DNA of 64,000 bases from Nitrosomonadales bacterium (GTDB taxonomy: Bacteria > Pseudomonadota > Gammaproteobacteria > Burkholderiales > Gallionellaceae): positions 16,372 to 80,371 of the forward strand of contig JACRNY010000005.1 of the NCBI GenBank assembly GCA_016214695.1. Direction: 5' to 3'. A program made the position numbers and the translations under genes. Each line of letters starts with the position of its first letter. Positions within the stretch are counted from its first letter, which is position 1. The notes under the pieces are model-generated. The model made no database searches. It was not told the DNA's origin and worked only from the letters and a program-made list of their open reading frames with translations. Positions 7,552-16,810 of this stretch are shown piece after piece.

Positions 7552-8679
7552 ATGAAGTTCTTTCAGATACTGCTTTTCTCCCTGTTTCCCGCACTGGCAT
7601 TCTCCCAACCGCAAACCCCACCCGCCCCTGCAGCCAATTCGTATGCGCTGTATGACTACACCAGCGGACAATTCCTGGTCGAGCAGAATGGGAATGGACA
7701 TATCCCTCCCGCGCACCTGACCAAACTGATGACGGCCTATGTCGTGTTCGGCGCGATCAAGCAGGGCAAACTGTCGCTCACCCAGCGCCTCATGCCCTCG
7801 GCCTATGCGACGCGCCTGCAAACCGAAGAATCGCGCATGTTCCTGGGGGCCGGCAAGGAAGTGACCGTGGAAGAGCTGCTGCGTGGGTTGATCGTCCAGT
7901 CCGCCAACGACGCGGCACGCGTGCTGGCCGAGGCGATCGCCAATCACGAGATGGCGCTGGCCGACACGATGAACAGCGAGGCCCAGCGACTGGGGCTCAA
8001 GGACACACACTTCGTCAACGCCACCGGCCTGCCCGATGCGCAGCACTACAGCAGCGCGCATGACCTGGCCCTGATCGCCGCCGCACTGATCCGCGATTTC
8101 CCCGAGTTCTATTACATCTACGCCCAGCGCGAGTACCAGTACAACGGCATCAACCAGTTCAACCGCAACCGTCTGCTCTGGCTCGATCCCTTCGTGGACG
8201 GTCTGGCGACGGGCCACACCGCGACCGATGACTTCTACCTGATCGCCTCGGCCAAGCGCGACGAGCGCCGCCTGATCTCGGTGGTGCTCGGCACCACCAC
8301 CGAAAAGCTGCGCAACAGCGAAAGCCAGCGCCTGCTGAACCACGGCTTCCAGAACTTCGAGGCCATCAAGCTCTATCCCAAGGAACAGGTCGTCAACACC
8401 AAGCGCATCTGGAAAGGCACCTCCAGCAACCTGAACATCGGCTTCCGCACGGATCGCTACATCACCATTCCCAAGGGCCAGCGTGATGCACTCAAAGCCA
8501 CACTGGAGACCCGGCAGCCCATCCTCGCCCCGGTCAACCGCGGCCAGCAGATCGGCATCCTGCACCTCAAGCTGAACGATGAACCGTATCTCGACCTGCC
8601 GCTCGTTGCACTGGACGATATCCGCCTGGCGAATGTATTCTCACGGGGCGTGGACAACATCCGGTTGCTGTTCCAATAA
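7552..8679 (+). CDS. PBP5/DacA-like protein with lost catalytic residues
   Basis: Homologue of the periplasmic D-Ala-D-Ala carboxypeptidases (PBP5/6) that trim peptidoglycan stem peptides; 375 residues, the usual length. Signal peptide about 1-19 (ending ALAFS), peptidase S11 domain (about 25-265) and the beta-rich C-terminal domain. The active site is altered: the SxxK serine is His55 (AHLTKLMT, where ASLTK is normal; Lys58 stays) and the KTG lysine is Ala219 (VDGLATGHT, normally VDGLKTGHT). The SxN motif is intact (S117-A118-N119). The fold is well kept, so it is not a decaying gene. It is probably a pseudoenzyme with a binding or scaffold role. It is followed after 10 bases by the D-amino acid aminotransferase gene. 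Confidence 0.85.
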   Translation: MKFFQILLFSLFPALAFSQPQTPPAPAANSYALYDYTSGQFLVEQNGNGHIPPAHLTKLMTAYVVFGAIKQGKLSLTQRLMPSAYATRLQTEESRMFLGAGKEVTVEELLRGLIVQSANDAARVLAEAIANHEMALADTMNSEAQRLGLKDTHFVNATGLPDAQHYSSAHDLALIAAALIRDFPEFYYIYAQREYQYNGINQFNRNRLLWLDPFVDGLATGHTATDDFYLIASAKRDERRLISVVLGTTTEKLRNSESQRLLNHGFQNFEAIKLYPKEQVVNTKRIWKGTSSNLNIGFRTDRYITIPKGQRDALKATLETRQPILAPVNRGQQIGILHLKLNDEPYLDLPLVALDDIRLANVFSRGVDNIRLLFQ

Positions 8680-8689
8680 GGAGCAAGGC

Positions 8690-9544
8690 ATGGCCATCTA
8701 TCTCAACGGTTCCTTCATGCCCATCGAGGACGCGAAGGTATCGGTGCTGGATCGTGGCTTCATCTTCGGCGACGGCGTGTATGAGGTCATCCCCGTCTAT
8801 TCGCGCCGCGCCTTTCGTATGGCCGAACACCTCAAGCGCCTGCAACACAGCCTGGACGGCATCAAGCTGGCGAACCCGCACAGCGAGAGCGAGTGGAGCG
8901 ACATCCTCAATGAACTCATCCAGCGCAACGAACCCGAAGACCAATACCTCTATCTGCACATCACGCGCGGCGTCGCCAAGCGCGACCATGCGTTTCCCGT
9001 GCCGCCGGTAGCGCCCACCGTGTTCGTGCTCAGCAACCCGCTCACCACACCGCCGCCCGAATTGCTGCAAAGCGGCATCGCCTGCATCACCGTGCAGGAC
9101 AACCGCTGGCTGCGCTGCGACATCAAGTCCATCGCGCTGCTGCCCAACGTGCTGCTGCGCCAGGCCGCGGTCGAAGCCGGCTGCGCCGAAGCCATCCTCA
9201 TCCGCGACGATGCCTTCCTCACCGAAGGTGCGGCCAGCAACATCTTTGTGGTGAAAGACGGCAAGCTGCTTGCCCCGCCCAAGGACAACCTCATGCTGCC
9301 CGGCATCACCTACGACGTCATCCTCGAACTCGCCGCTGCCAACGGCATCCCGCATGAAGTGCGGCGCGTGTCGAAGGCTGAAGTGTTCAATGCCGACGAA
9401 TTGCTGCTGACCTCTTCCACCAGGGAAGTGCTGGCCATCACCACGCTCGACGGCAAGCCCGTGGGCAACGGCAAGCCCGGCGCGATGTTCGCCAGGCTGC
9501 ATAAGCTGTATCAAACCTTCAAACGCGAAGTGATGCGCAAATGA
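8690..9544 (+). CDS. dat: D-amino acid aminotransferase
   Basis: PLP enzyme of fold type IV that interconverts D-alanine and D-glutamate with their keto acids, supplying D-amino acids for peptidoglycan. The 284 residues show the family start ([20 protein letters not shown]), the PLP lysine in [14 protein letters not shown] and the ligand-binding stretch [13 protein letters not shown] start it at the ATG at 8690, 7 bases after GGAG; a longer frame runs into the preceding gene. It overlaps the next gene by 4 bases (ATGA). A branched-chain aminotransferase relative is possible, but the DGVYEV start and the gene neighbourhood fit D-amino acid specificity. Confidence 0.88.
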   Translation: MAIYLNGSFMPIEDAKVSVLDRGFIFGDGVYEVIPVYSRRAFRMAEHLKRLQHSLDGIKLANPHSESEWSDILNELIQRNEPEDQYLYLHITRGVAKRDHAFPVPPVAPTVFVLSNPLTTPPPELLQSGIACITVQDNRWLRCDIKSIALLPNVLLRQAAVEAGCAEAILIRDDAFLTEGAASNIFVVKDGKLLAPPKDNLMLPGITYDVILELAAANGIPHEVRRVSKAEVFNADELLLTSSTREVLAITTLDGKPVGNGKPGAMFARLHKLYQTFKREVMRK

Positions 9545-9810
9545 TCGATCCGAAAGACTCCCTCATCGAGTACCCCTGCGACTTCCCGCTCAAGGTCTTC
9601 GGCGAAGCCAAGCCGGATTTTGCCCGGGCCATCGCCACCGTCGTGCAGGTGCACGCACCGGATTTCGATGCTGCCAGCATCGAGATGCGCAGCAGCACAG
9701 GCGCGAAATACCTCAGCCTCACCTGCACCATCCGCGCCACCTCGCGCGAACAGCTCGACAACCTGTACCGCGACTTGAGCAGTCATCCGATGGTAAAGAT
9801 GGTGCTATGA
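9541..9810 (+). CDS. ybeD: DUF493/YbeD family protein
   Basis: Small 89-residue cytoplasmic protein of the UPF0250 family, with an ACT-like alpha-beta fold in known structures. Typical features are [13 protein letters not shown], a [19 protein letters not shown] segment and HPMVKMVL at the end. Its biochemical role is unknown. It is nearly always found before lipB, as here, and overlaps both neighbours by 4 bases, so it is translationally coupled. Confidence 0.9.
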   Translation: MIDPKDSLIEYPCDFPLKVFGEAKPDFARAIATVVQVHAPDFDAASIEMRSSTGAKYLSLTCTIRATSREQLDNLYRDLSSHPMVKMVL

Positions 9811-10454
9811 CTCCCCACCTGCACGTGCGCGCGATCGGCATGGTCGACTACGAGCCGACCTGGCGCGACATGCAGCGCTTCACTGCCGAACGCACCCCCG
9901 ACACTGTGGACGAGATATGGCTGGTGCAGCACCCGCCCACCTACACGCAAGGCCAGGCCGGCAAACCGGAGCACCTGCTCAACCCTACCTCCATCCCTGT
10001 CGTGAAGATAGACCGCGGCGGCCAGATCACCTACCACGGCCCCGGCCAGATCGTCGCCTACCTGCTGCTCGACCTGCGCCGCTGGAAGATCAACGTGCGC
10101 GAACTGGTGCGCCTGATGGAACAGGCCGTCATCGACCTGCTCGCCGAATATGGCGTGAAAGCCGAAGGCCGCGAGGATGCGCCCGGCGTGTATGTGAACG
10201 ACGCCAAGATCGCCGCGCTGGGCCTGAAGATAAAGAACGGCTGCAGCTATCACGGCCTCTCGTTCAACGTCGACATGGACCTCAGCCCGTTCGCCAACAT
10301 CAACCCCTGCGGCTATCAGGGGCTGAAGGTCACACAGTGCGTAGGACTCGGCATCACCGTGCCGCTGGAAGAACTGCAAGCCGAACTCACGCAGAACCTG
10401 GTGCACGGCCTGCAGCATCACTTCGAAAGAAAGCGCCAGCTCGAACAGCAATGA
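9807..10454 (+). CDS. lipB: Octanoyl-ACP:protein N-octanoyltransferase LipB
   Basis: Transfers octanoate from acyl carrier protein to the lipoyl domains of E2 and GcvH proteins, the first step of lipoate assembly in the cytoplasm. The 215 residues show [22 protein letters not shown], the catalytic lysine in [14 protein letters not shown] and the catalytic cysteine in [14 protein letters not shown] context ([11 protein letters not shown]). lipA, the usual next gene, is absent; instead a small unknown gene overlaps the lipB end by 4 bases. Confidence 0.94.
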   Translation: MTPHLHVRAIGMVDYEPTWRDMQRFTAERTPDTVDEIWLVQHPPTYTQGQAGKPEHLLNPTSIPVVKIDRGGQITYHGPGQIVAYLLLDLRRWKINVRELVRLMEQAVIDLLAEYGVKAEGREDAPGVYVNDAKIAALGLKIKNGCSYHGLSFNVDMDLSPFANINPCGYQGLKVTQCVGLGITVPLEELQAELTQNLVHGLQHHFERKRQLEQQ

Positions 10455-10798
10455 CGGATGTTGCTGCCAATCCTTTCACCGCCAAATGGTCGGCATCAGG
10501 CACCAATCTCTGCCTCGGCCAGTGGGAGATCTCCTATCTCGGGAAGCCGCTTGAACTCGATGCGGAACACCGCGAGCACGACATGGGCACCCATGCCATC
10601 TACAGCTTCATCTTCCCCGACGATGAGATGTACGCCGAAGGCCTGCCCGAAGACGAATGGATCGTCGCCAACCTCGACTGGCTGACCCACCTCTTCATCG
10701 CGAACGACATCCCGACCGACGAGGCGAATTTCCGTTTCTTCTATCAGGCGGTGAACAGACAGGACTGGCGGTGCGGGAGTTGCGGGGGATGTATCTGA
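10451..10798 (+). CDS. Small unknown protein with Cys-rich C-terminus
   Basis: I do not recognise this 115-residue protein. It starts at an ATG overlapping the lipB stop by 4 bases, in place of the usual lipA, and is therefore probably co-translated. It is acidic, with no signal or membrane segment, and ends with a cluster of three cysteines (CGSCGGC) plus WR before it. Three cysteines within seven residues suggest a metal or iron-sulfur site. The only other cysteine is near residue 21. A link to lipoate assembly, which uses iron-sulfur enzymes, is inference from position alone. It converges on the addA-like gene with a gap of 16 bases. Confidence 0.65.
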   Translation: MTDVAANPFTAKWSASGTNLCLGQWEISYLGKPLELDAEHREHDMGTHAIYSFIFPDDEMYAEGLPEDEWIVANLDWLTHLFIANDIPTDEANFRFFYQAVNRQDWRCGSCGGCI

Positions 10799-10814
10799 AG
10801 CATCCTGCTCGGGA

Positions 10815-13800
10815 TCATTGCACCTCGCTGAACACTCCATCAGCAAACAGTAGCGCACACCTGACCGCTCTGCCCGCATACACCGCCTGCATCGCCGCCC
10901 GGTATTCCTGCATCTGCGCACGATATCGTGCCGCATCTTCCGAATCGCCCAGCTTGTAATCCAGCACCCACACTTCGTCATCGAACTCGACCAAGCGGTC
11001 GATGCGTTTCAGTTCGCCCTGGGCGTTGACGTAGGGCATCTCGTTGCAGGCGGCGCGGTATTGCGCCGTGTCGAAGAAGCGGGCGAGTTGCGGTGAGACG
11101 AGTAGGCCTTGCGCCTGCTGCCAGAGGATTTCGATCTCGTCGGCGGGGATGGCGAGACGGTGCTGCAGTTCGGTCTTGTCGCGCGCCCCTTCCGTCAGGT
11201 GTTGCAGCAGGGCGTGCAGCCAGATGCCGCGCTGTTGCTGAGCGGTGTTGCGGGCGGCGCGTTTGCCGGTGGGGGTGATGGGGGGTAATACGACTTCCGT
11301 TCGCCTTGCTCCTGCGGCTGCACTCAGGGCTGAAGGCGATGTCGAATCCTGCTTTGAGTCACTTGGACATTCACCCTTCGACGGGCCTGTCCTGAGCCCA
11401 GTCGAAGGGCTCAGGGCGAATGGTTCTTTTTGATCATGTATCACCGCCGCGATGCGCGCGTACCAGGTGACCTGTTTAGCCTCCCTCGCCCCCTGATTAC
11501 CGCTGACGATGAGCGCCTGCTGTGCGCGGGTCATGGCGACGTAGAGCAGGTTCATCTCTTCGCGCGCCTGTTCGGCGGCGTCCTGCTCGAACAGCGGCAC
11601 GCGTTTCTTGCCGCGCGAGGCTTGATCGGTGTAGAGCGAGAAGTGCAGCGGCTGCGCTTCGTGCGTCGGCCAATCCAGCAGCACGTCGCTGCCGTCGCGA
11701 TTTTTCTTTTCCGCGTTCGCGTCCAGCAGCCAGACGATGGGCGCTTCCAGACCTTTCGATTCATGTACGGTATAGATACGCACCGCATCCCCTGCGGTGC
11801 CGAGCTTGCCCTCATCCGGCGCATCGTCGCTGCTGTCGCGCAGTTCGCGCAACTCCTGCAGAAAGCGCGGCAGGCTGGGGTAGCGGCCGGCATCCACACT
11901 CAGTGCGATCTCCATGAAGGCGTGCAGGTTGGCGGTGACCTTGGCGCGCAACTCGGGCGGCAGCACGGCGCTGTAGCGCGCGATCACATCGCCCTCGAAA
12001 TAGATGCGGTCGAGCAGATCGTGCACGGGGAGCTTGTCGGCGAGGGCGAGCCAGTTCTTCAGTAAAGTGGCGGCGCGCTGAAGTGCGGGCGATGGTTCTG
12101 GCAGTTGTTGCAGGCGGGACCACCAGGAAAGGCGAGTGCCGAGTACTGAGTGCTGAGCCTCTGCGCCCCCCTCGCTACTCGACACTCCGCACTCGACACT
12201 GGTTTGCGCCAGCTGTATCAGGTCTTCATCGCTGCACGCAAAGATGGGCGTGCGCAGTACCTGCGCCAGCGCAAGATCGGCGAAGGGCGTGATGAGGAAC
12301 ATCAGCAGGGCCTGCACGTCTTCCGCCTCCAGCGTATCGAGCAGACCGCCGCGCCGCGAGCTGATGAAGGGGAGGTGTCGCGCGCGCAGGGCTTCTTCGT
12401 ATACCGCAAGGTGGGTGCGGCCTCGCACCAACACCATGATGTCGCCGTAACGGGCGCGGCGGGTTTCGCCTTCGTCGTTCACCGACCATTCGCTGACGAT
12501 GGTTTGCAGTTGTTCGGCGAATTGTTCGGCTTCCTTTTGGCGCGCGCCTTCTTCGGTCTCGGGTCTGGCTGTTGTGATGGGATCGCGCAGAACGAGCGAA
12601 ACGGTTTCCCCCTCACCCCCATCCCCTCTCCCAGAGGGCGAGGGGAGCAAAGCATCGGCGATGCACAGCGGCAGCACCAGCACATGGCCGGGCAATTCTT
12701 TCTGGTGCGTCTGGTGCTCGACGAACTCGAAGCCGTCCGGCTGCTCGCGAAACACGGCGTTCACCGCATCGACGATGGGCTGGGCGTTACGGCGCGTGAG
12801 GCTGTTGCCCAGGGTCGCGGCATCAAAATGTTCCTGCAGGTATTCGCGCGCCACACCGAACAGGCGCGCGTCGGCGCGGCGGAAACGGTAGATGGATTGT
12901 TTGGGGTCGCCGACGATGAACACGGTGGGTTGCGATTCCACCGCGACGGCCGCATCGAACCACGCGCGCAGGATCTGCCACTGCAGCGGGTTGGTGTCCT
13001 GGAACTCGTCGAGCAGCACATGGCGATAGCGGCTGTCGAGCTTGTACTGCATGGTCTCGGCGTGTTCGCTCTGCTGCAGCAGACGGCACAACTGCCATTC
13101 GAGGTCGGAGAAATCCATCTGCTGTTTCTGTGCCTTGAGCGCTTGGTAGCGGTCAAGGAAGGCGATACCGCAATGCAGCACCGCTTCGTTCAGACGCCAG
13201 GCCTGCTGTTCTGCATGCCAATCCTGCGCAGCCTGCAGGCTATCCTGCAATGCGGAGAGCGTGGCAGCGAAGGCTGCCTCGTTCTGGTTCTTGGTCGACT
13301 TCAGCTTGCGCGGCTCTCCCGCCAGCGTGAACAGCTGGCCCCACACCGCGCTGAAACGCAGCCCGGGCTCGGTATCCGTCCAGGAGCGCTCCAGTTCCGA
13401 GGCCTTTTCCTTCTGTTTGTCTGTGCCGTTGCTCGCATATTGCAGCACGAAGGCGAAGAACACTTCTTCGCTGTTGCCGCACATGCCCCAATCCTCAAGC
13501 GCATCGACATCCATATCCACCGCCAGATCAGCGCGCAGCTTGTCCAGTGCGAACACCAGGGCATCCTGTCGCCCCTGGGTATACGCCCACCATTCGGCAC
13601 GCTTGCCGAGGAAGTTGAACAGCAGCTTGCGTGCGGTGAACAGGCCGCATTCGCCGAACAGCCATTGCATGCGCGTGGCTTCGACACTGTCCGGCTGCTT
13701 GCGCATCTGCTCCAGCAGTTCTTCCCAGGCTTCTTCCTGCTCGCTGCCTGCACGTTCCAGCAGACTCATGCCCTGCATCACGTCGGCATTCAGCGGTGCG

Positions 13801-14174
13801 CGCTGCATGACCTGCATGAACCAGCCGTGGAAGGTGCTGATGGTGATGGCCGGCTGCGCCAGCAACACGCTGCTGTAGAGGCTGCGGGCGCGCAGGAGCT
13901 GTTCATCGCTCAGTTCCGGGATGCCGCGCTCGGCGCAGAATTGGCGCACGAATTCCTCGTCCTTCATCGCCAGATCGCGCAACCACTGCTGCAGGCGCGC
14001 CTGCATCTCCTGCGCTGCCTTGCGTGTGAAGGTGATGGCGAGGATCTGCGAGGGCTGTGCGCCGTCCAGCAGCAGACGCACGATGCGTGACACCAGCAGC
14101 CAGGTCTTGCCGCTGCCGGCGCAGGCTTCGACGACGACACTGCGCTTGGGATCGAGGGCGATATGGTTGGTCAT
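10815..14174 (-). CDS. addA: AddA-like UvrD-family helicase/nuclease
   Basis: Large subunit of a double-strand-break repair helicase-nuclease; with the AddB-like partner it would resect DNA ends for RecA. The 1119 residues include the Walker A motif ACAGSGKTWLL, ITFTRKAAQEM, DEFQDTNPLQW, VGDPKQSIYRFR, YTVHESKGLEAPIV and NLLYVAMTRAQQALIV. A C-terminal RecB-type nuclease motif follows (RIDRLVEFDDEVWVLDYKLG). I start at the ATG at 14174, which overlaps the upstream stop by 4 bases after GGGGGA; a longer frame exists but would sit inside the upstream gene. Three in-frame repeat insertions interrupt it at about residues 509-523, 657-680 and 915-965. It could be called UvrD/RecB family if the AddA name proves wrong. 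Confidence 0.88.
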   Translation of the reverse strand: MTNHIALDPKRSVVVEACAGSGKTWLLVSRIVRLLLDGAQPSQILAITFTRKAAQEMQARLQQWLRDLAMKDEEFVRQFCAERGIPELSDEQLLRARSLYSSVLLAQPAITISTFHGWFMQVMQRAPLNADVMQGMSLLERAGSEQEEAWEELLEQMRKQPDSVEATRMQWLFGECGLFTARKLLFNFLGKRAEWWAYTQGRQDALVFALDKLRADLAVDMDVDALEDWGMCGNSEEVFFAFVLQYASNGTDKQKEKASELERSWTDTEPGLRFSAVWGQLFTLAGEPRKLKSTKNQNEAAFAATLSALQDSLQAAQDWHAEQQAWRLNEAVLHCGIAFLDRYQALKAQKQQMDFSDLEWQLCRLLQQSEHAETMQYKLDSRYRHVLLDEFQDTNPLQWQILRAWFDAAVAVESQPTVFIVGDPKQSIYRFRRADARLFGVAREYLQEHFDAATLGNSLTRRNAQPIVDAVNAVFREQPDGFEFVEHQTHQKELPGHVLVLPLCIADALLPSPSGRGDGGEGETVSLVLRDPITTARPETEEGARQKEAEQFAEQLQTIVSEWSVNDEGETRRARYGDIMVLVRGRTHLAVYEEALRARHLPFISSRRGGLLDTLEAEDVQALLMFLITPFADLALAQVLRTPIFACSDEDLIQLAQTSVECGVSSSEGGAEAQHSVLGTRLSWWSRLQQLPEPSPALQRAATLLKNWLALADKLPVHDLLDRIYFEGDVIARYSAVLPPELRAKVTANLHAFMEIALSVDAGRYPSLPRFLQELRELRDSSDDAPDEGKLGTAGDAVRIYTVHESKGLEAPIVWLLDANAEKKNRDGSDVLLDWPTHEAQPLHFSLYTDQASRGKKRVPLFEQDAAEQAREEMNLLYVAMTRAQQALIVSGNQGAREAKQVTWYARIAAVIHDQKEPFALSPSTGLRTGPSKGECPSDSKQDSTSPSALSAAAGARRTEVVLPPITPTGKRAARNTAQQQRGIWLHALLQHLTEGARDKTELQHRLAIPADEIEILWQQAQGLLVSPQLARFFDTAQYRAACNEMPYVNAQGELKRIDRLVEFDDEVWVLDYKLGDSEDAARYRAQMQEYRAAMQAVYAGRAVRCALLFADGVFSEVQ
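11301..11422. repeat. Palindromic repeat (family I) inside addA
   Basis: Two inverted repeats sit side by side in frame. One pairs CCCTTCGAC with GTCGAAGGG, flanked by CATTC and GAATG (11368-11422). The other pairs TCGCCTT with AAGGCGA (11301-11339). The first shares its core with the repeat in cysS at 48301. The encoded insert (about LSPSTGLRTGPSKGE and following) is low-complexity and lies between helicase and nuclease domains. Confidence 0.75.
12134..12201. repeat. Palindromic repeat (family III) inside addA
   Basis: Imperfect inverted repeat of about 22-base arms built from ACTCGACACT/AGTGCCGAGT-like words, with internal near-repeats. It is read in frame as a Ser/Glu/Gly-rich segment (VECGVSSSEGGAEAQHSVLG) that does not look like helicase sequence. 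Confidence 0.65.
12608..12646. repeat. Palindromic repeat (family II) inside addA
   Basis: Contains CCCCTCTCCC, a 3-base loop and GGGcGAGGGG, preceded by CCCTCACCCCCAT. It encodes LLPSPSGRGDGGEGE in frame. The same GGGAGAGGG-type palindrome occurs at 15025 in addB and at 18540 between genes. Confidence 0.7.
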
Positions 14175-16810
14175 ACCCATTCCCCCTTGCGGCACACGCC
14201 GCGAATCTCGCAGTGCATGCATGCTGCATCGACTCCGTTCGCCGGCATCCCGGCGCCGCCGCGGATCTGTTCCATCACCGTCACCAGGCGTTCGGCATTG
14301 AGTTGCGCCAGCAACGGCACATCATCCTTGGGCGCGACCAGCTTCACCTTGCCGTTCTCGATGCTGACGAAGGCGGCATCCGCCGCTTCGTGCGCATAGG
14401 CATAACAGGCGAGCTGCACATCTTCGCCGGGGTCCTTCAATTTGTTGGCCAGTTTCTGCGCGTCCTGTGTCTTGTAGTCCAGTACCAGCTTCTCTTCCCC
14501 GCGCACATCCAGCCGGTCGATGCGGCCGCGCAGGCGGATGCCTTCCAGTTGCCAGTCGAAGGCGCTCTCGGACTCGGCATAGCGCCAGCCCTGCGCCTCG
14601 TTCTCCGCCTGCCATTCGAGATAGGCCGGCAACGACAGGTACCAGCGCGCCAGCCATGCGCGCGCGGCGAAGTCCTGCGCCAGCAGGTCGGCGAACTCCG
14701 CTTCACTGATGCGACGCAGGGCAGCTTCCATCTCGGCCGCATCGCGCCCGCTCACCTGCGGATACTGTTCGTGGAAGCGCTGCAGGATGCCGTGCACGCG
14801 CTCGCCGTAGTCGCGCTTCTCGATGGCTTCCTGCACTTCATCGAGTTCGTTCAGGCGCAGGATGTGGCGCGCATAGAACTGGTAGGGGCAGGCGACCAGC
14901 GAGTTGTAGCCGCTGATGGAAACGCTTGCGGGCACGGCTTCCGCAACCACGATGGGCGCGGGCTGCGCGGACTGCGGCATATCCGGACAATGCGCCGCTT
15001 CCAATTCCAGTAAGGCCAACAACTCACCCTCATCCCCTCCCCCTTGCAGGGGGAGGGTTAGGGTGGGGGTAGAGTCGTTCTGTACCTCAGCTTCTCCCCC
15101 CATCCCAGCCTTCCCCCTGCATGGGGGAAGGAGTAAGGACGACGCAGCGAGTTCATCACGCAATATCTGCAGGAACGGACTCAACAGCCGCGCCTCGCCG
15201 TCCTTGTCCTTCTGCCAGGTGACCAGCACACAGTCGTTCATGGCCAGCAGTGCCAGCAGGTCGTGGTGCTGGCGCGTGGCATGGGTGGCGCGCGTGGGCA
15301 GGTTCAGCGCTGAGCGCACCGCATCGTTGAACCAGCGCCCGCCATCCGCCGCGCTGGGCAGATGGTCGGCATCGCAACCGAGCAGCAGCACGGCATCGAA
15401 AGCGCGCCAGCGCGTGGCTGCCAGGTGGGTGAAGCGCACGGGACTGTCGATGCTGCTGTCGCGGAAGGTCTCAGTATCCAGTTGCTGCGCCAGCCAGCGC
15501 CGCCATTCGGCGAAACGATAGCGCCCCGTGTCGTCCTGCAGCTCCTGACGCCAGCCATCGAGTGCGCGCAGCAATTGCTGGCCCGCATCGTCCTGCTGCA
15601 GACCCTTGTCGATACCCAGTACGTCCATGCTCTGCTGCAATGCGGCCAGCCATTCGGCCAGGGTCTTCTTCCGGCCCTGCTCCAGCGATGCAGCCGCCTG
15701 ACGCAAACGCGCCAGCGGCTGGTGCAATGTCACTTCGTGTTCGGCCAGCGCCAGGAATTTCTCCAGCCCGGCGACCACACCCTGCTTGCGCAGCAGTTGC
15801 TCCAGTTGATACACCGCCGACTTGCGTTCGCCCGCCGTCATATCGGCGAAGATGAACGGCGACTTGAGCAGGTCGAGCAGGTCGTGATGGTAGAAGTCGC
15901 TCTGCAGCGCGGTGAGCCAGCGGTCGAGCACGGTGCTCACCGACAGCGTGGCGAAAGTCCAGCCGGTCTCGTCCGCCACCAGCACCTCGGCGCGCTCCAG
16001 CAAGGCGCGCGTCCGGCGCGCCACCACGCGATCCTGCGCGACGATGGCGATGTCGCGCTTGCCCTCTGCGAGCCAGAGGCGTACCTGCATGGCGGCGGCA
16101 CGCGCTTCCTGCTCCAGCGAAGTGGCAGCGAAGAATCGCGGAGCAGAAAGCAGCGCTTCCATCTCGCGCAAGTCGAACACCTTCACGACGGCGTGTTGTT
16201 CATACTCTTCGAGGAAACGTTGCTCCAGTGCATCCCACTCCGAAGCGCGCAACACATATAAAGGACTGTCCGCCCCGGCCGCCAGTTTCGCCAGCTGCTG
16301 CTGGTAGGCGCGCGCGCCATCCAGCTCCGCACCGACCTGCATGGCGTGCCACAATTCGAACACGAGGCGCGCTTCCAGTTGCAGCGTGGCGTTCTGCCTT
16401 GCTGCGTAGGCCTGCTGCACAGCGGCGGCGAACGATTCAGCATCGCCCGGCAGCTCGCCCAGCGAGTGGGTGAGTTCATCGAACAGCTTGAGCAGTTCCT
16501 GCGTCATGCTCCACAGGTCGGCGTGCTCGAACCATTGCAGCTTGCGCAGTTGCTGGTACAGCAAGGCGCTGCGCTGGCTGTCGGTGGCGACCGCAGCTTC
16601 CAGCGGCACGCTTTGCGCCCATTCGTTCAGCGTGACCATCTGCGGCAGCAGCAGTGCCGGACGCTGCGCAGCGCGCATCAGTGCCTGTGCCAGCGGCTGG
16701 GCGGCATGCATGTTGGGAAGGAGGATGGTGATGCCGCGCAGGTCGGGCGCGGGGTGCGCGGCAAGGATGCGCTGGGCGACGCGGTCGAAGAGAACGTTGG
16801 CGCTGCTCAC
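14171..16810 (-). CDS. addB: AddB-like nuclease subunit with iron-sulfur motif
   Basis: Partner of the AddA-like protein. The 879 residues begin with a degenerate helicase domain ([16 protein letters not shown]) and end with a PD-(D/E)xK nuclease ([20 protein letters not shown]). The cysteines of the AddB iron-sulfur staple are visible: one in [11 protein letters not shown] and three in [10 protein letters not shown] near the C-terminus. The start is the GTG at 16810, overlapping the fdxA stop by 4 bases (GTGA); upstream codons lie inside fdxA. The end overlaps addA by 4 bases. A repeat-derived insert (about residues 557-595) lies between the helicase-like and nuclease parts. AddAB rather than RecBCD is supported by the cysteine pattern. 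Confidence 0.88.
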   Translation of the reverse strand: MSSANVLFDRVAQRILAAHPAPDLRGITILLPNMHAAQPLAQALMRAAQRPALLLPQMVTLNEWAQSVPLEAAVATDSQRSALLYQQLRKLQWFEHADLWSMTQELLKLFDELTHSLGELPGDAESFAAAVQQAYAARQNATLQLEARLVFELWHAMQVGAELDGARAYQQQLAKLAAGADSPLYVLRASEWDALEQRFLEEYEQHAVVKVFDLREMEALLSAPRFFAATSLEQEARAAAMQVRLWLAEGKRDIAIVAQDRVVARRTRALLERAEVLVADETGWTFATLSVSTVLDRWLTALQSDFYHHDLLDLLKSPFIFADMTAGERKSAVYQLEQLLRKQGVVAGLEKFLALAEHEVTLHQPLARLRQAAASLEQGRKKTLAEWLAALQQSMDVLGIDKGLQQDDAGQQLLRALDGWRQELQDDTGRYRFAEWRRWLAQQLDTETFRDSSIDSPVRFTHLAATRWRAFDAVLLLGCDADHLPSAADGGRWFNDAVRSALNLPTRATHATRQHHDLLALLAMNDCVLVTWQKDKDGEARLLSPFLQILRDELAASSLLLPPCRGKAGMGGEAEVQNDSTPTLTLPLQGGGDEGELLALLELEAAHCPDMPQSAQPAPIVVAEAVPASVSISGYNSLVACPYQFYARHILRLNELDEVQEAIEKRDYGERVHGILQRFHEQYPQVSGRDAAEMEAALRRISEAEFADLLAQDFAARAWLARWYLSLPAYLEWQAENEAQGWRYAESESAFDWQLEGIRLRGRIDRLDVRGEEKLVLDYKTQDAQKLANKLKDPGEDVQLACYAYAHEAADAAFVSIENGKVKLVAPKDDVPLLAQLNAERLVTVMEQIRGGAGMPANGVDAACMHCEIRGVCRKGEWV
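15025..15137. repeat. Double palindromic repeat (family II) inside addB
   Basis: Two hairpins in tandem: CCCTCCCCC/GGGGGAGGG (about 15036-15057) and CCTTCCCCC/GGGGGAAGG (about 15109-15131), with CACCCTCATCC and TTAGGGTGGGGG at the edges of the first. The sequence is fully open and encodes a Pro/Gly-rich insert. Confidence 0.75.

Noticed and set aside
11301..12646. CRISPR array suspected from repeated short palindromes
   Set aside because: The repeats are of different families, are not evenly spaced, have no spacers and lie in a coding frame; no cas genes are present.
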